NCBI RefSeq assembly: GCF_900106745.1
Contig: NZ_FNNV01000007.1
Coordinates: 124,001-188,000, forward strand
Length of the DNA: 64,000 bases
Reading direction: 5' to 3'
From: Paenibacillus sp. CF384
GTDB taxonomy: Bacteria > Bacillota > Bacilli > Paenibacillales > Paenibacillaceae
Shown here: positions 32,218 through 40,887 of the stretch, in pieces
Position numbering within the stretch: position 1 is the first letter of the stretch
Layout of the letters: the number at the start of each line of letters is the position of its first letter
Translations under genes and position numbers: made by a program
The notes under the pieces: model-generated
What the model saw: the letters and a program-made list of their open reading frames with translations, nothing else
Told to the model about the DNA's origin: nothing
Database searches by the model: none

Positions 32218-32243
32218 GCACCTCTCCATTTCTGGAGAGGCGC
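32218..32243 (-). terminator. Terminator of the sigma/anti-sigma operon
   Basis: CCTCTCCA-TTTC-TGGAGAGG, extended by a C-G pair across a mismatch, with GCTTTTTTG on the minus strand, just after the stop at 32261. Confidence 0.85.
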
Positions 32244-32260
32244 CATTGCATGCATCAAGC

Positions 32261-33133
32261 TTATTTCTGTGGAACCATGTTGTTGTAGATGCGTGTAGCG
32301 TTAACTTTGCCTGTGCTTACATCTTCGGATGTAAATCCGGATACGATATTACCAACTGTGAATTCTTTAGCCAGCAGATCTTCAGATGGTGCTGCTGCAG
32401 TTGGACCATCGATGCCCATTTGCGTTTCAGGTGTTACCGTTACCCACAGATCGCCTACTTTGAAGCTTTTGCCGTCTGCGCTTACTTCTGTAATCACGCC
32501 ATCGATGTTAGCCATCATTTTGCCTGTAGTAGCCGGTTTTGTTGATTGACCTGCATCACCTGTCTGTGGAGCCATGTTATTGTAGAGCACAGTCGCTTTC
32601 ACTTTACCTGTGCTTACATCGTCGGATGTGAAGCCCGATACGATATTACCGACTTTAAATTCTTTCGACAGCAGATCTTCGGACGGTGCAGTAGCAGTAG
32701 GTTCATTGCTGCCCCATTGTGTTTGATCCGTTACTTCAACCCACAGATCGCCTACTTTGAAGCTTTTGCCGTCTGCGCTCACTTCGGAGATCACGCCATC
32801 GATATTCACTCTTACTTTACCCATGATTGGCGGTTTCGCCGTGTCAACAACTGCAGTCTGCGGAGGATTCGCCGGTGTCGAATTATCGTTCAATGTAAAG
32901 ATACTAACCGCCAACACCGCACATGCTGCAACTCCAACTGTCCAACCTGTTAGTTTTTTCTTCATTACTTTTTCCATTTTCACTCGCCCCTTTGGGTTAA
33001 TTTTATTGGTATTGGTTTGCGTTTCTTGCTCCATTTGCTGCATTTCTTGCATCAACTTCTTATATGTTGCTTCTTTGAAATCCTCGCTTGTTTTCACGTG
33101 GGACATCGCAGACTTATAAACAGATTTCTTCAC
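32261..33133 (-). CDS. Membrane anti-sigma factor with duplicated outer domain
   Basis: A 290-residue protein: a cytoplasmic N-terminus (about 1-60), one membrane helix (about 61-81, WTVGVAACAVLAVSIFTL) and two tandem outside domains of about 80 residues that are nearly identical. Both contain NIDGVISEVSADGKSFKVGD or a close variant, and both end GNIVSGFTSDDVSTGKV and YNNM; they resemble DUF5666-type beta domains. It overlaps the sigma gene by 20 bp; GTG at 33133 has GGAGG 8 nt upstream. It should hold the sigma factor at the membrane until an envelope signal acts. The anti-sigma role is inferred from topology and context. Confidence 0.75.
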   Translation of the reverse strand: MKKSVYKSAMSHVKTSEDFKEATYKKLMQEMQQMEQETQTNTNKINPKGRVKMEKVMKKKLTGWTVGVAACAVLAVSIFTLNDNSTPANPPQTAVVDTAKPPIMGKVRVNIDGVISEVSADGKSFKVGDLWVEVTDQTQWGSNEPTATAPSEDLLSKEFKVGNIVSGFTSDDVSTGKVKATVLYNNMAPQTGDAGQSTKPATTGKMMANIDGVITEVSADGKSFKVGDLWVTVTPETQMGIDGPTAAAPSEDLLAKEFTVGNIVSGFTSEDVSTGKVNATRIYNNMVPQK

Positions 33134-33611
33134 GCTCGAGACCTCCAATCTTCTCTTTTAAGATTAAGCGTCCTCTTGCAAGCCAGGTTCCGACCGTCGC
33201 CGGTTTAGCCTGCATAATTTCTGCGATTTCCTGAATGGAATATCCCTCGTAATAGTGCAGATGAATCGGGATGCGGTATTTCTTGTCCAAAGCCAGAACT
33301 GCCATCAGAACGTCGTTTTCTTCCTTCGGGAGGTAGCTTAGGTCTTCTGGGACGGGATTCCTGTTTCTAAACCACCCTGCTTTAAGCATGTTCTTGCTTT
33401 TATTAATGGTTGTTCGAATCAGCCACGCCTTCTCATGTTCACTGGATGCAAATTCAGGGCGCTTCTGCAAATAGGTGAGAAACACCTCCTGCGTCACTTC
33501 TTCTGCATCCGCTATATTTTTCAAGTAGGCAAAAGCAATTTTGATCATGCTTTGCGAATATAGATCCAAGGCCTGTCGCACAGATTCATTGAGCTCATAT
33601 GAATCGTACAC
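33114..33611 (-). CDS. ECF-type sigma-70 factor
   Basis: A 165-residue protein with sigma region 2 (LYSQSMIKIAFAYLKNIADAEEVTQEVFLTYL) and region 4 (ALDKKYRIPIHLHYYEGYSIQEIAEIMQ, KPATVGTWLARGRLILKEK), and no region 1 or 3, as in ECF sigma factors. Start GTG at 33611 has AGGAGGTGCTGAG upstream; a frame begins earlier at 33629 but would include the ribosome binding site. It is translationally coupled to the membrane anti-sigma gene. I could not define its own promoter with confidence. Confidence 0.9.
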   Translation of the reverse strand: MYDSYELNESVRQALDLYSQSMIKIAFAYLKNIADAEEVTQEVFLTYLQKRPEFASSEHEKAWLIRTTINKSKNMLKAGWFRNRNPVPEDLSYLPKEENDVLMAVLALDKKYRIPIHLHYYEGYSIQEIAEIMQAKPATVGTWLARGRLILKEKIGGLEREEICL

Positions 33612-33727
33612 CTCAGCACCTCCTTTCACTAGTAATACAACTGAGCACGCCCGTATTTTTCATCAGGGCGAATTTTTTTTTTAGCATGCGGTAATTTCGG
33701 TAAAATCATGTCCGGGCGTACAACAAA

Positions 33728-33754
33728 AAAAGGCACCCTAATGGGCACCTTTTA
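33728..33754 (-). terminator. Terminator of the ABC/PHP operon
   Basis: On the minus strand GGTGCCC-ATTA-GGGTGCC pairs fully with two G-U wobbles and is followed by a run of seven T, 12 bp after the last gene of the operon. Confidence 0.8.
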
Positions 33755-33765
33755 CTTGTAGAACC

Positions 33766-34569
33766 TTATAGCGTCACGAGGTGCGGTGTCCGATTGCGGA
33801 ACTGCACGACTTCATGAATGTCATAAGACTTCAGCAAGGCGATTGCCTCGCCGAAGCCTTGTTCGATACTGCCGAGTCGATGGGCGTCGGAGCCCAGCGA
33901 GAACAATTTGCCGCCCAGCTCCAAGTACATCTCGATTAAATACGTATGCGGATGAATCCAGCCTTGGCGGAACAGCCCGGTCGTATTCAGCTCGAGCACT
34001 TTCTCCTTGCGAATGATCGTGGTAAGCAAATCGTATAGAATCGAGCTGCAGCGTTCATAATCCGCACGGCTTACCATGGACTTCGTATAACGAGCGACGT
34101 AATCGAGATGGGCAACCACGTCGTAATTATCCATCCGATCGACGGCATCGCGCACATGCGTGAAATAATCCGCCAAGAGCACATCCATCGGCTGATTGTG
34201 GAAGGCCTCCTCGGCAAAATCGAGGATTCCGTTATTATGAGCAGACAGCAGCACCAGATCGAACGAGTAGCCATCCAGATAACGGTTGATTTCTTCGTGA
34301 TAGTCTTTGCGATATCCGACCTCGATGCCTTTGCGGATCTCAATATCATACTGCCGGCGTAATGCCGCAACCTCGCGTTCATAGCTGTCCATATCGATCA
34401 GAACGTCTTTCTTGAAATACTTGCAGTCATAATCAAAGTGATCCGTCGTCACAACGGCTTGTTTACCGAGCTTCACCGCGTTAGCAACAATATGCTCCAA
34501 CATCTCTTCGGAATCGGGCGAATAATAGGAGTGCACGTGCTGATCCACTATAGTTTGAGGTACTTGCAT
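33766..34569 (-). CDS. PHP-domain phosphoesterase (histidinol-phosphatase type)
   Basis: A 267-residue protein of the PHP family, HisK/histidinol-phosphatase branch. Metal-binding motifs are present in order: DQHVHSYYS (about 9-17), TTDHFD, GIEVGY, LSAHNN, HLDYVARY and SLGSDAH. It should be an active metal-dependent phosphomonoesterase. It is the last gene of the ABC/DeoR operon, without other histidine-biosynthesis genes, so a phosphorylated substrate brought in by the transporter is more likely than histidinol phosphate. AAGGAAGG precedes the ATG. Confidence 0.82.
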   Translation of the reverse strand: MQVPQTIVDQHVHSYYSPDSEEMLEHIVANAVKLGKQAVVTTDHFDYDCKYFKKDVLIDMDSYEREVAALRRQYDIEIRKGIEVGYRKDYHEEINRYLDGYSFDLVLLSAHNNGILDFAEEAFHNQPMDVLLADYFTHVRDAVDRMDNYDVVAHLDYVARYTKSMVSRADYERCSSILYDLLTTIIRKEKVLELNTTGLFRQGWIHPHTYLIEMYLELGGKLFSLGSDAHRLGSIEQGFGEAIALLKSYDIHEVVQFRNRTPHLVTL

Positions 34570-34604
34570 GAACGTTAACCTTCCTTCTTGATGATAGCCG
34601 CGAA

Positions 34605-35381
34605 CTACGCAATGACCCAGCCGACGCCTTCTTGGGCAAGCTTATCCTTCCATTCTTGAGGCGAATCTTCATTGCATATGACATAGTCGACATCGTTATA
34701 TTCTGCGTATCTGTACATGGATTTGACATTGATCTTCGAATGATCGATGACGACATGCACTTTATTGGATCGTTGAAGCATTTTTTTCAGAACATTACCT
34801 TCATCAATGTCATAGGTCGTAATACCATCGGCGATCGAATACCCATTCGCCCCAATGAAGGCTTTGTCGATATGGAACTTCTCCAGCAGCTCGATTGTCA
34901 TCGAGCCGGATGCAAACATTTGATCCGTATCGATCTCACCGCCGAGAAAGATCAGCTTACCCGTGAAATACCCGGATTTCTTGCGCTCTATAAGACTATT
35001 TAATACCTGAATACATCCGGTTATGATCGTCAGGTTCTTTTTATTAAATAAGTGGTTGGCGATTTGAATGGTCGTCGTGCCTACGCCAAGCGCAATCACA
35101 TCATAATCTTGGATCAGTTCAACCGCTTTCATGCCAACGCGCTGTTTCTCTTGAATATAGATCGAGTTACGATGGCTGTAAGGCGCTTCATACAGCGTGA
35201 AGTTAGGCTTGATGCCTCCCCCATGCACAATAACCAGCTTGTTCTCTCGACTTAATGCATCCAGATCGCGACGAATGGTCACCTTGGACACGTTCAATTG
35301 ATCGGCGAGTTCGTTAACCGTTACTCTGCCCTTCGCATTCAATTCCGCTACGATCATGCTCATTCTTTCTACCTGCAGCAC
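34605..35381 (-). CDS. DeoR/GlpR-family transcriptional regulator
   Basis: A 258-residue protein with a DeoR HTH (ERMSMIVAELNAKGRVTVNE, VSKVTIRRDLDALS, VHGGGI) and a DeoRC effector domain (LGVGTTTIQIANHL, GKLIFLGGEID, DKAFIGANGY). Start GTG at 35381 has AGGTGAAG upstream. It sits inside the ABC-transporter/PHP operon between two hydrolase genes and most likely represses that operon until a phosphorylated substrate binds. It is a paralogue of the DeoR gene at 10070. Confidence 0.9.
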   Translation of the reverse strand: MLQVERMSMIVAELNAKGRVTVNELADQLNVSKVTIRRDLDALSRENKLVIVHGGGIKPNFTLYEAPYSHRNSIYIQEKQRVGMKAVELIQDYDVIALGVGTTTIQIANHLFNKKNLTIITGCIQVLNSLIERKKSGYFTGKLIFLGGEIDTDQMFASGSMTIELLEKFHIDKAFIGANGYSIADGITTYDIDEGNVLKKMLQRSNKVHVVIDHSKINVKSMYRYAEYNDVDYVICNEDSPQEWKDKLAQEGVGWVIA

Positions 35382-35408
35382 AAGACTTCACCTACTCCAT
35401 TCCTATAA

Positions 35409-35455
35409 TCAACCCGAAACACAACCGATCTGCATTTCGGGTTGATCTACAGATC
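35409..35455. promoter_or_regulatory. Two interlocked palindromes between the CehA-like and DeoR genes
   Basis: TCAACCCGAAA (35409-35419) pairs with TTTCGGGTTGA (35435-35445), while CCGATCTG (35425-35432) pairs with CAGATCGG (35449-35456). The two helices cannot form together, as in an RNA switch or attenuator. There is no U-run, so it is not a plain terminator. It could also be a DNA operator for the DeoR protein. Confidence 0.45.
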
Positions 35456-35461
35456 GGGCGA

Positions 35462-36418
35462 CTAATCGAAGTAAATTGGATTGGTAAACGCGAATTTACC
35501 ATACTTATCATAACATTCGATACGAATAAATTTCTCGTCTCCGCGTAATTTTTTGCGAAGGGACGTGATATTGTCGCCCAGTTCAATTTGATACTGACGA
35601 AGATCGCCGTTCATATAGATGCGCTCTACCGGCGAGCACTCGAAGATCACTTCATCCTCTTCGATGCGGAACTCATAAATTTCCGGACCCGTGGAAGAGT
35701 AGAAGCTGCCTTCGACCAAGGCTTGGACAACGGCATTGCGTGTCAGTTCAGCCGCTTTGACCACAACCCAACCGCCGAAGGAATCGCAGTACTTGGAATC
35801 AAGCGGATAACGGTTGTGATTGTCGTCGGTCGCCGTGCCCCACAACTTCTTGCCTTTGCGCAGCAGCGTCTCCCACATGACGCGGGAATTGCCCATGTTC
35901 TCCATCCACTCCGAGCAGTGATTGTAGACTTCCAGCGCGAATAGGTTCTCCAGCGCATACACATCTTCCCACTCTACCGTAGACCAATGCGGATGGTTGA
36001 ACATGACGATGTTGCCTCGTGCCACCATATCATCGATGAACGCCTGCGCCGTTTCGAAACTTACGAAATCCGGCCAGCGGATCGGTTCCATATGCTTAAA
36101 CTGCTCTTTGGTCGCTGCAGCCAGATGTGCATCCGTCCCCATAATGACATGGAGGTGAAAGATGCGGACATCGCCAGGCGGCATCGTAATCCCGACTTCA
36201 CTGGATGGCAGCGTAATGAAATTCGGCTCGTTCTCGCTCTCGAAGTTGGAGAAGAAATCATGCTCCGAGTGCGCGAAGAAATGATACCCCTTCTCCTTAT
36301 AAGCTGCGCGCAGCTGATCTGTCGTAAGTGCTCCATCAGATAGCGTGGAATGACCGTGCAAGTTGCCTTTATACCAGCTGCCGCCGTTCATGAAAATGCT
36401 CTTGGTTACCATGTTCAT
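35462..36418 (-). CDS. PHP-type metallohydrolase (CehA/McbA-like)
   Basis: A 318-residue protein with PHP-like metal motifs: GNLHGHSTLSDG (about 18-29), FFAHSEHDF, PSSEVGI, MFNHPHWST and WGTATDDNHN. This pattern matches the CehA/McbA-family metallohydrolases, a PHP branch with an added C-terminal beta domain (about 220-318), cleaving phosphate or carbamate esters. GAGGAGC precedes the ATG. It follows the ABC binding-protein gene in the operon and was probably acquired to process the imported compound. The substrate is unknown. Confidence 0.8.
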   Translation of the reverse strand: MNMVTKSIFMNGGSWYKGNLHGHSTLSDGALTTDQLRAAYKEKGYHFFAHSEHDFFSNFESENEPNFITLPSSEVGITMPPGDVRIFHLHVIMGTDAHLAAATKEQFKHMEPIRWPDFVSFETAQAFIDDMVARGNIVMFNHPHWSTVEWEDVYALENLFALEVYNHCSEWMENMGNSRVMWETLLRKGKKLWGTATDDNHNRYPLDSKYCDSFGGWVVVKAAELTRNAVVQALVEGSFYSSTGPEIYEFRIEEDEVIFECSPVERIYMNGDLRQYQIELGDNITSLRKKLRGDEKFIRIECYDKYGKFAFTNPIYFD

Positions 36419-36440
36419 TCATGCTCCTCTCGCATACCGC

Positions 36441-37781
36441 TTATTTATTCTCGTCGATAATCTGCTGCGCCGCTTGTGCGGCATGATGCACGACTTCTTT
36501 CGGATCCTTCGTAGTATCAATCAATGCACCTTTCAGATCCTCAAGAATAGCGGTGTACATGGCTTTCCAGTTCTTCTGCCAAGGGCGGCTGTGCGCGAAT
36601 TGCAATTGGTCCACTGCCACTTGGTATTGCGGTTTTTCTTGCAGCCATTGCTTCATTTCCGGGGTCTCAAGCGCTGACTTCGTCGTTGGCAGGTATCCTG
36701 TCGTTTGGAAGAAGTTCGTTACGTTGTCGTCTTGCGCCAAGAAATCAAGGAACTTGCCCGCTGCTTGCTTCTGCTCTTCCGTCGCATTGTCGAGGACGAT
36801 CATATTCGCTCCTCCGGTTACGACCTTGTTCTGCCCGCCTTCTTGCGGCTGGAACGCCACCGCCACGTTGAATTTGGCGTTCTTAATCAGATCGCCCATG
36901 GCCCCGACGGAATCCAAGTCCATCGCTACTTTGCCGTCGAAGAAGTTTTGTTTGATGAGATCGGATTGATTGTCCTGCGCGCTGTAGGCGTTAAGCATGG
37001 ATTTGTCATGGATCATATCTTGGAACAGCTTAATGATGCCGCTTCCCTTCTCGTTATCGAAGACGACCTGCGATCCGTCTTTGTTCACCATTTCGCCGCC
37101 ATAGGAATACACCGCGGACTCCCAGTACCATGCGTCGGTATCCCAATACCCCGAGAAGCCATACACGCCTTTTGCCGGATCGCTGAGTTTTTTGGCATAC
37201 TCATGGAGCTCTGTCCACGTTTTCGGCCCTTTCGGATCCAAGCCGGCGGCCTTCAACAAATCGGCGTTCATATACAGAATAGGCGTACTGCGATTCATTG
37301 GCGCTGCTTTGAACACGCCGTCTACATAGCTGGAGCGAGTTAAGCCTTCGTTGTAATTAGCTATGGTATCGGCAGACATATATTTGCCTAAATCCGCCGC
37401 AATCGGATTGTAACGTGCCAGGAAGGACTCTTCGATTTGAACGATAACAGGAGTATTCTTAGCGACGAGCGCTGCTTCGAGCTTCTCAGCTACGCCGTCA
37501 TAGCCGCCTTGACCCGACATGACGATTTCAATGCCCGGGTTCTGTTCATTGAATTTGACAATTTCATCCGCGATCAGCTTGCCGTTGCCGTTGGTTGGAT
37601 CCCAGATCGACCAGAAATCGACTTTGACTTTATCCCCGGATGCTGAGGATGCATTCCCGTTTGCATTGGTGTTGGATTGTGCATTGCTCGATTCGTTCGT
37701 TGTGCTTGCTGAGCAGCCGGTTACCGTAATTGTCGTTGCCAGGATCCCCATCATTGCAGCATGTTTCGCATTCCATTTCAT
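36441..37781 (-). CDS. ABC extracellular solute-binding lipoprotein (family 1)
   Basis: A 446-residue lipoprotein: signal peptide, lipobox TVTGC (Cys at about 23), a Ser/Asn-rich linker, then a family 1 solute-binding domain (KVDFWSIWDPTNGNGKLIADEI; MNADLLKAAGLDPKGPKTW; GGANMIVLDNATEEQKQA). This family brings sugars, oligosaccharides and glycerol-phosphate compounds to UgpA/E-type permeases. It follows the two permease genes (36 bp gap) and precedes the CehA-like hydrolase. The ligand cannot be read. Confidence 0.88.
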   Translation of the reverse strand: MKWNAKHAAMMGILATTITVTGCSASTTNESSNAQSNTNANGNASSASGDKVKVDFWSIWDPTNGNGKLIADEIVKFNEQNPGIEIVMSGQGGYDGVAEKLEAALVAKNTPVIVQIEESFLARYNPIAADLGKYMSADTIANYNEGLTRSSYVDGVFKAAPMNRSTPILYMNADLLKAAGLDPKGPKTWTELHEYAKKLSDPAKGVYGFSGYWDTDAWYWESAVYSYGGEMVNKDGSQVVFDNEKGSGIIKLFQDMIHDKSMLNAYSAQDNQSDLIKQNFFDGKVAMDLDSVGAMGDLIKNAKFNVAVAFQPQEGGQNKVVTGGANMIVLDNATEEQKQAAGKFLDFLAQDDNVTNFFQTTGYLPTTKSALETPEMKQWLQEKPQYQVAVDQLQFAHSRPWQKNWKAMYTAILEDLKGALIDTTKDPKEVVHHAAQAAQQIIDENK

Positions 37782-37817
37782 TTGTCTCTAGCCTCCACAC
37801 CATTTTTATATTAAGGG

Positions 37818-38636
37818 TTACTTAATACCGTATACAAAAGCACTCTTGATGAAGCGGTTCGCCGCCAGATAGAGCGCCAGAACCGGGATGATCAACATCA
37901 TGTTGCCTGCCATGACTTCATTCCAATGCGTAACGCCGCGGGTATCGGCAACCAAGCTCTTGACCGTCATCGGCAAGGTTCGCACCGCTTCTGAGTTGGT
38001 TAAGACGAGCGGCCAGAAGTAGTCGTTCCATTTGCCGATACAGGTGAACAATAAGGTAGTCAACAAGAACGGCTTCGAGATGGGCACCATCAGCCCGGTA
38101 ATGATTTGCAGCTCCGATGCTTGGTCGAGCTTGGCGGCATCCAGTAATTCCTCGGGAATTTGCCTGAACGCCTGCGTCAGGAAGAAGATGGTGAAGGATG
38201 AGAACACAAACGGAATGATCAAGCCCCAGTAGGTATCGAGCCAGTTCAAATCGCTGATCAGCACGTACATCGGTACGAAGCTCACTTGGGTGGGCAGCAC
38301 CAAATCGACCAGGACAAGCGCGAAGAGGATACCGGAAAACTTGAATTTCTTCTTGGCAAACGCATAAGCCGCCGGCACGCAGACAAGCAATTGTCCGAAT
38401 GCAACAGAGAGCGTGATAATGACCGAATTCGTCGCGTAATGAAAGAAGTTAATACGGAGCCATGCCGTCTTATAGTTCATAAATTGCGGGACGTTAGGAA
38501 TGAGATCCGGCGGGAATTGGATGGATTCCAAATAGGTTTTCAGCGATGTACTCACGACCCAAGCGAACGGAAACGCAAACATGAGGACTAACGCAAGGAG
38601 CAAGAGGATTCGTATGATTTTGGCCAAATATCTCAT
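37818..38636 (-). CDS. ABC permease, MalG/UgpE type
   Basis: A 272-residue inner-membrane protein with six membrane helices and the EAA loop EELLDAAKLDQASELQI (about 160-176) that contacts the ATPase. It starts FAFPFAWVVSTSLKT as in UgpE/MalG carbohydrate permeases. It lies 16 bp downstream of the partner permease. Confidence 0.9.
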   Translation of the reverse strand: MRYLAKIIRILLLLALVLMFAFPFAWVVSTSLKTYLESIQFPPDLIPNVPQFMNYKTAWLRINFFHYATNSVIITLSVAFGQLLVCVPAAYAFAKKKFKFSGILFALVLVDLVLPTQVSFVPMYVLISDLNWLDTYWGLIIPFVFSSFTIFFLTQAFRQIPEELLDAAKLDQASELQIITGLMVPISKPFLLTTLLFTCIGKWNDYFWPLVLTNSEAVRTLPMTVKSLVADTRGVTHWNEVMAGNMMLIIPVLALYLAANRFIKSAFVYGIK

Positions 38637-38652
38637 CGTTCTATGATCCTCC

Positions 38653-39525
38653 CTATTGATAGTGAACTTTCTTGGCGAAATAGTAATAGTTCGCCACGGC
38701 GATGATGCTCACGAGCAGCATGAACAAGACCGAGCCCGCGCTCGCTTTGCCGATATTAAACTGCAGGAAGCCGATTTGATAAATCCAATACACGACCAAA
38801 TTCGTCGAATTCTCCGGCCCGCCCTTGGTCATCAAGCTCACGATATCGAAGGAGCTGAAGGAAGCGATCGTCGCTGTAATGAACATGAAGAACAGCGTCG
38901 GGGACAGCAGCGGCAGCGTAATGCGGAACAGCCTTGTCCATCTCCCTGCATTGTCCAGTTTCGCAGCTTCATAGATGTAGCCGGGTATGGACTGCAGGCC
39001 GGCGATCACGATCATTACACTATAGCCGAGCGCCTTCCAGATGGAGACGATGATGATGGACATCAGCGCCGTATCGGCGCTCATCATCCATTTCAGCGTC
39101 GGCAGCCCAAGCTGATCCAGCACATAGTTGAGAATCCCCCTGCCCGGATCCATCAGCCACATCCACATCACGGTGATGGAGACGCTGGAGAGGATATGCG
39201 GGGTAAAGATAATACTCTGCACGAGATTGTCCACCCATTTGTTCTCCTGAAAGAAAATCCCCAGCAGGAAGGCAAGAACAATACCGATGACAACCGTGAA
39301 AAAGCTGTAATAAAGCGTATTTCTCAGCACCTTCCAGAACACGGGGTCATGAAAAATGTTGACGTAATTTTTAAACCCGACAAAGCGTTTCGTTCCTAAC
39401 ACGGTATCCCAGTTGAGGAAGCTGACCTTGATCGCGAAGAAGGCCGGATACAAGGAAAATACGCAGACGAGAATGACAGCCGGTGCGATCAGTACATACG
39501 GGTTACGAAGGATTCTATTAACCAT
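38653..39525 (-). CDS. ABC permease, MalF/UgpA type
   Basis: A 290-residue membrane protein with six helices, the UgpA-like start NPYVLIAPAVILVCVFSLYP and the EAA loop YIYEAAKLDNAGRWTRLF (about 187-204). Its ATG overlaps the end of the ATPase gene by 8 bp (ATGGTTAA), so translation is coupled. It forms the channel with the UgpE-type subunit. Confidence 0.9.
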   Translation of the reverse strand: MVNRILRNPYVLIAPAVILVCVFSLYPAFFAIKVSFLNWDTVLGTKRFVGFKNYVNIFHDPVFWKVLRNTLYYSFFTVVIGIVLAFLLGIFFQENKWVDNLVQSIIFTPHILSSVSITVMWMWLMDPGRGILNYVLDQLGLPTLKWMMSADTALMSIIIVSIWKALGYSVMIVIAGLQSIPGYIYEAAKLDNAGRWTRLFRITLPLLSPTLFFMFITATIASFSSFDIVSLMTKGGPENSTNLVVYWIYQIGFLQFNIGKASAGSVLFMLLVSIIAVANYYYFAKKVHYQ

Positions 39526-40603
39526 AGACTGACCCCGCCAAGTGATGCTTCGTCATGGTAACGCCATCTGCCGCCTTAACGGTGTTCAACACCGAATCGA
39601 TGAGCATGGCATCCGCTGTTCGCTGCTCGTTGCTGTCGAAGAAATAGAGATCCTGTTCGGAGATGTAGAGCTGGACGGCTTCGTCGACGCTGAGGTCCGC
39701 TTCTGATTTCATAATGATCGTGCCAAGGCCTGTCGCAACGTGATACAAGTGATCCATCCCCAGCATTTCCTTTGTAATGACCATGCCGGCAACCTTTGCA
39801 CCTTGAAAATCCGCCGGCATCGTTAATTTCACTTTCTGAGGACGGAAACCGACCGTACCGATTCCCGGAAAAGCAATGGTATTCATGCCCGGATCGCCGA
39901 TAAAAGTCGCAACGAACAGATTGGCCGGGTTCTCGTACACTTCCTTGGGCGTCCCCTGCTGCATAATGCGCCCGTAATTGAAAATCACAATATCCGTCGC
40001 CATCGTCATCGCTTCGATCTGATCATGCGTGACAAATACGAACGTTGATTTCAGACTGCGGTGCAGGTCGATGAGCTCACTGCGCATTTGATTGCGCAGC
40101 TTGGCATCCAAATTGGATAACGGCTCGTCCATCAGAAACACTTCCGGTTTCTTCGAGATCGCCCTCGCCAGTGCGATTCGCTGCCGCTGCCCCCCTGATA
40201 AGGTCGAAGGCTTCGCATTCACGTACTCCTGCAGTCCGACCATGCCCACCACTTGCTTAATCCGCTTCTCGATCTCATCCTTGAGATACTTCATATTTTT
40301 CAAACCGAATTCGATATTTCTCCGCACCGTCATATGAGGGTAGATCGCGTAGTTCTGGAACACCATCGCGAGGCCCCGCTCCCCCGGCTCCGTCTTGGTG
40401 ACATTCTGATCGCCTATGTACAGTTGCCCGGCACTAACCTCTTCAAGTCCTGCAATCATGCGTAAGGCTGTCGTTTTCCCGCAGCCGGAAGGACCTAACA
40501 ATACCGTAAAAGAACGATCTTTAATTTCAAGATTCAAATCCTCGATGACGGTTTTTCCATTCGAATACGTCTTGGCAATGTCTTTCAAGTGAATTGCAGC
40601 CAT
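39518..40603 (-). CDS. ABC ATPase, UgpC/MalK type
   Basis: A 361-residue protein with Walker A LLGPSGCGKTTALRM, Q-loop MVFQNYAIYPHM, signature LSGGQRQRIALARA, Walker B EVFLMDEPLSNLD and H-loop FVTHDQIEAM, plus a C-terminal TOBE/MalK-type regulatory domain (about 240-361). The start is taken as MAAIHLKDIAKTY at 40603, with AGGAGGG about 11 nt upstream; ATG at 40612 is possible, and a longer frame to 40765 is not supported. It is the first gene of a seven-gene unit: ATPase, two permeases, binding protein, CehA-like hydrolase, DeoR, PHP phosphoesterase. MalK-type ATPases often serve several transporters. Confidence 0.9.
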   Translation of the reverse strand: MAAIHLKDIAKTYSNGKTVIEDLNLEIKDRSFTVLLGPSGCGKTTALRMIAGLEEVSAGQLYIGDQNVTKTEPGERGLAMVFQNYAIYPHMTVRRNIEFGLKNMKYLKDEIEKRIKQVVGMVGLQEYVNAKPSTLSGGQRQRIALARAISKKPEVFLMDEPLSNLDAKLRNQMRSELIDLHRSLKSTFVFVTHDQIEAMTMATDIVIFNYGRIMQQGTPKEVYENPANLFVATFIGDPGMNTIAFPGIGTVGFRPQKVKLTMPADFQGAKVAGMVITKEMLGMDHLYHVATGLGTIIMKSEADLSVDEAVQLYISEQDLYFFDSNEQRTADAMLIDSVLNTVKAADGVTMTKHHLAGSVYG

Positions 40604-40732
40604 AGCTCTCATTCCCTCCTGCTCCACGCACACCTTGTCTTTACTACCTGTTCTACACTTCAAACTATAAGCATGCAGTGTAAAATGAAGATCAATTACG
40701 AATGAATATATTGTTAATTTTACTTTTGATAT

Positions 40733-40756
40733 CCTTTTTTGTTCTTTTGTGTTCCT
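40733..40756 (-). promoter_or_regulatory. Candidate DeoR-type operator ahead of the ABC operon
   Basis: On the minus strand two near-identical direct repeats, GGAACACAAAA and GAACAAAAAAG, lie 130-150 bp upstream of the first gene. A-rich (A/G)AACAAAA repeats are typical of DeoR/GlpR-family sites. The match is by eye only. Confidence 0.3.
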
Positions 40757-40781
40757 TTCGGTCATTTAGGAAATAACAAAA

Positions 40782-40822
40782 AGGCAAATACCTGATCTGC
40801 ATGCAGATTGGGGCATTTGCCT
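40782..40822 (-). terminator. Terminator of the sporulation-kinase-like gene
   Basis: AGGCAAAT/ATTTGCCT outer arms enclose the perfect palindrome ATCTGCATGCAGAT, with CTTTTTG on the minus strand. It follows the gene that ends at 40888. Confidence 0.75.
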
Positions 40823-40887
40823 CTTGGCACATTCCTATTCGTGAACGGAGATCCCGTCACCTTTCTTCGCTACTGTTTATAACCTCG

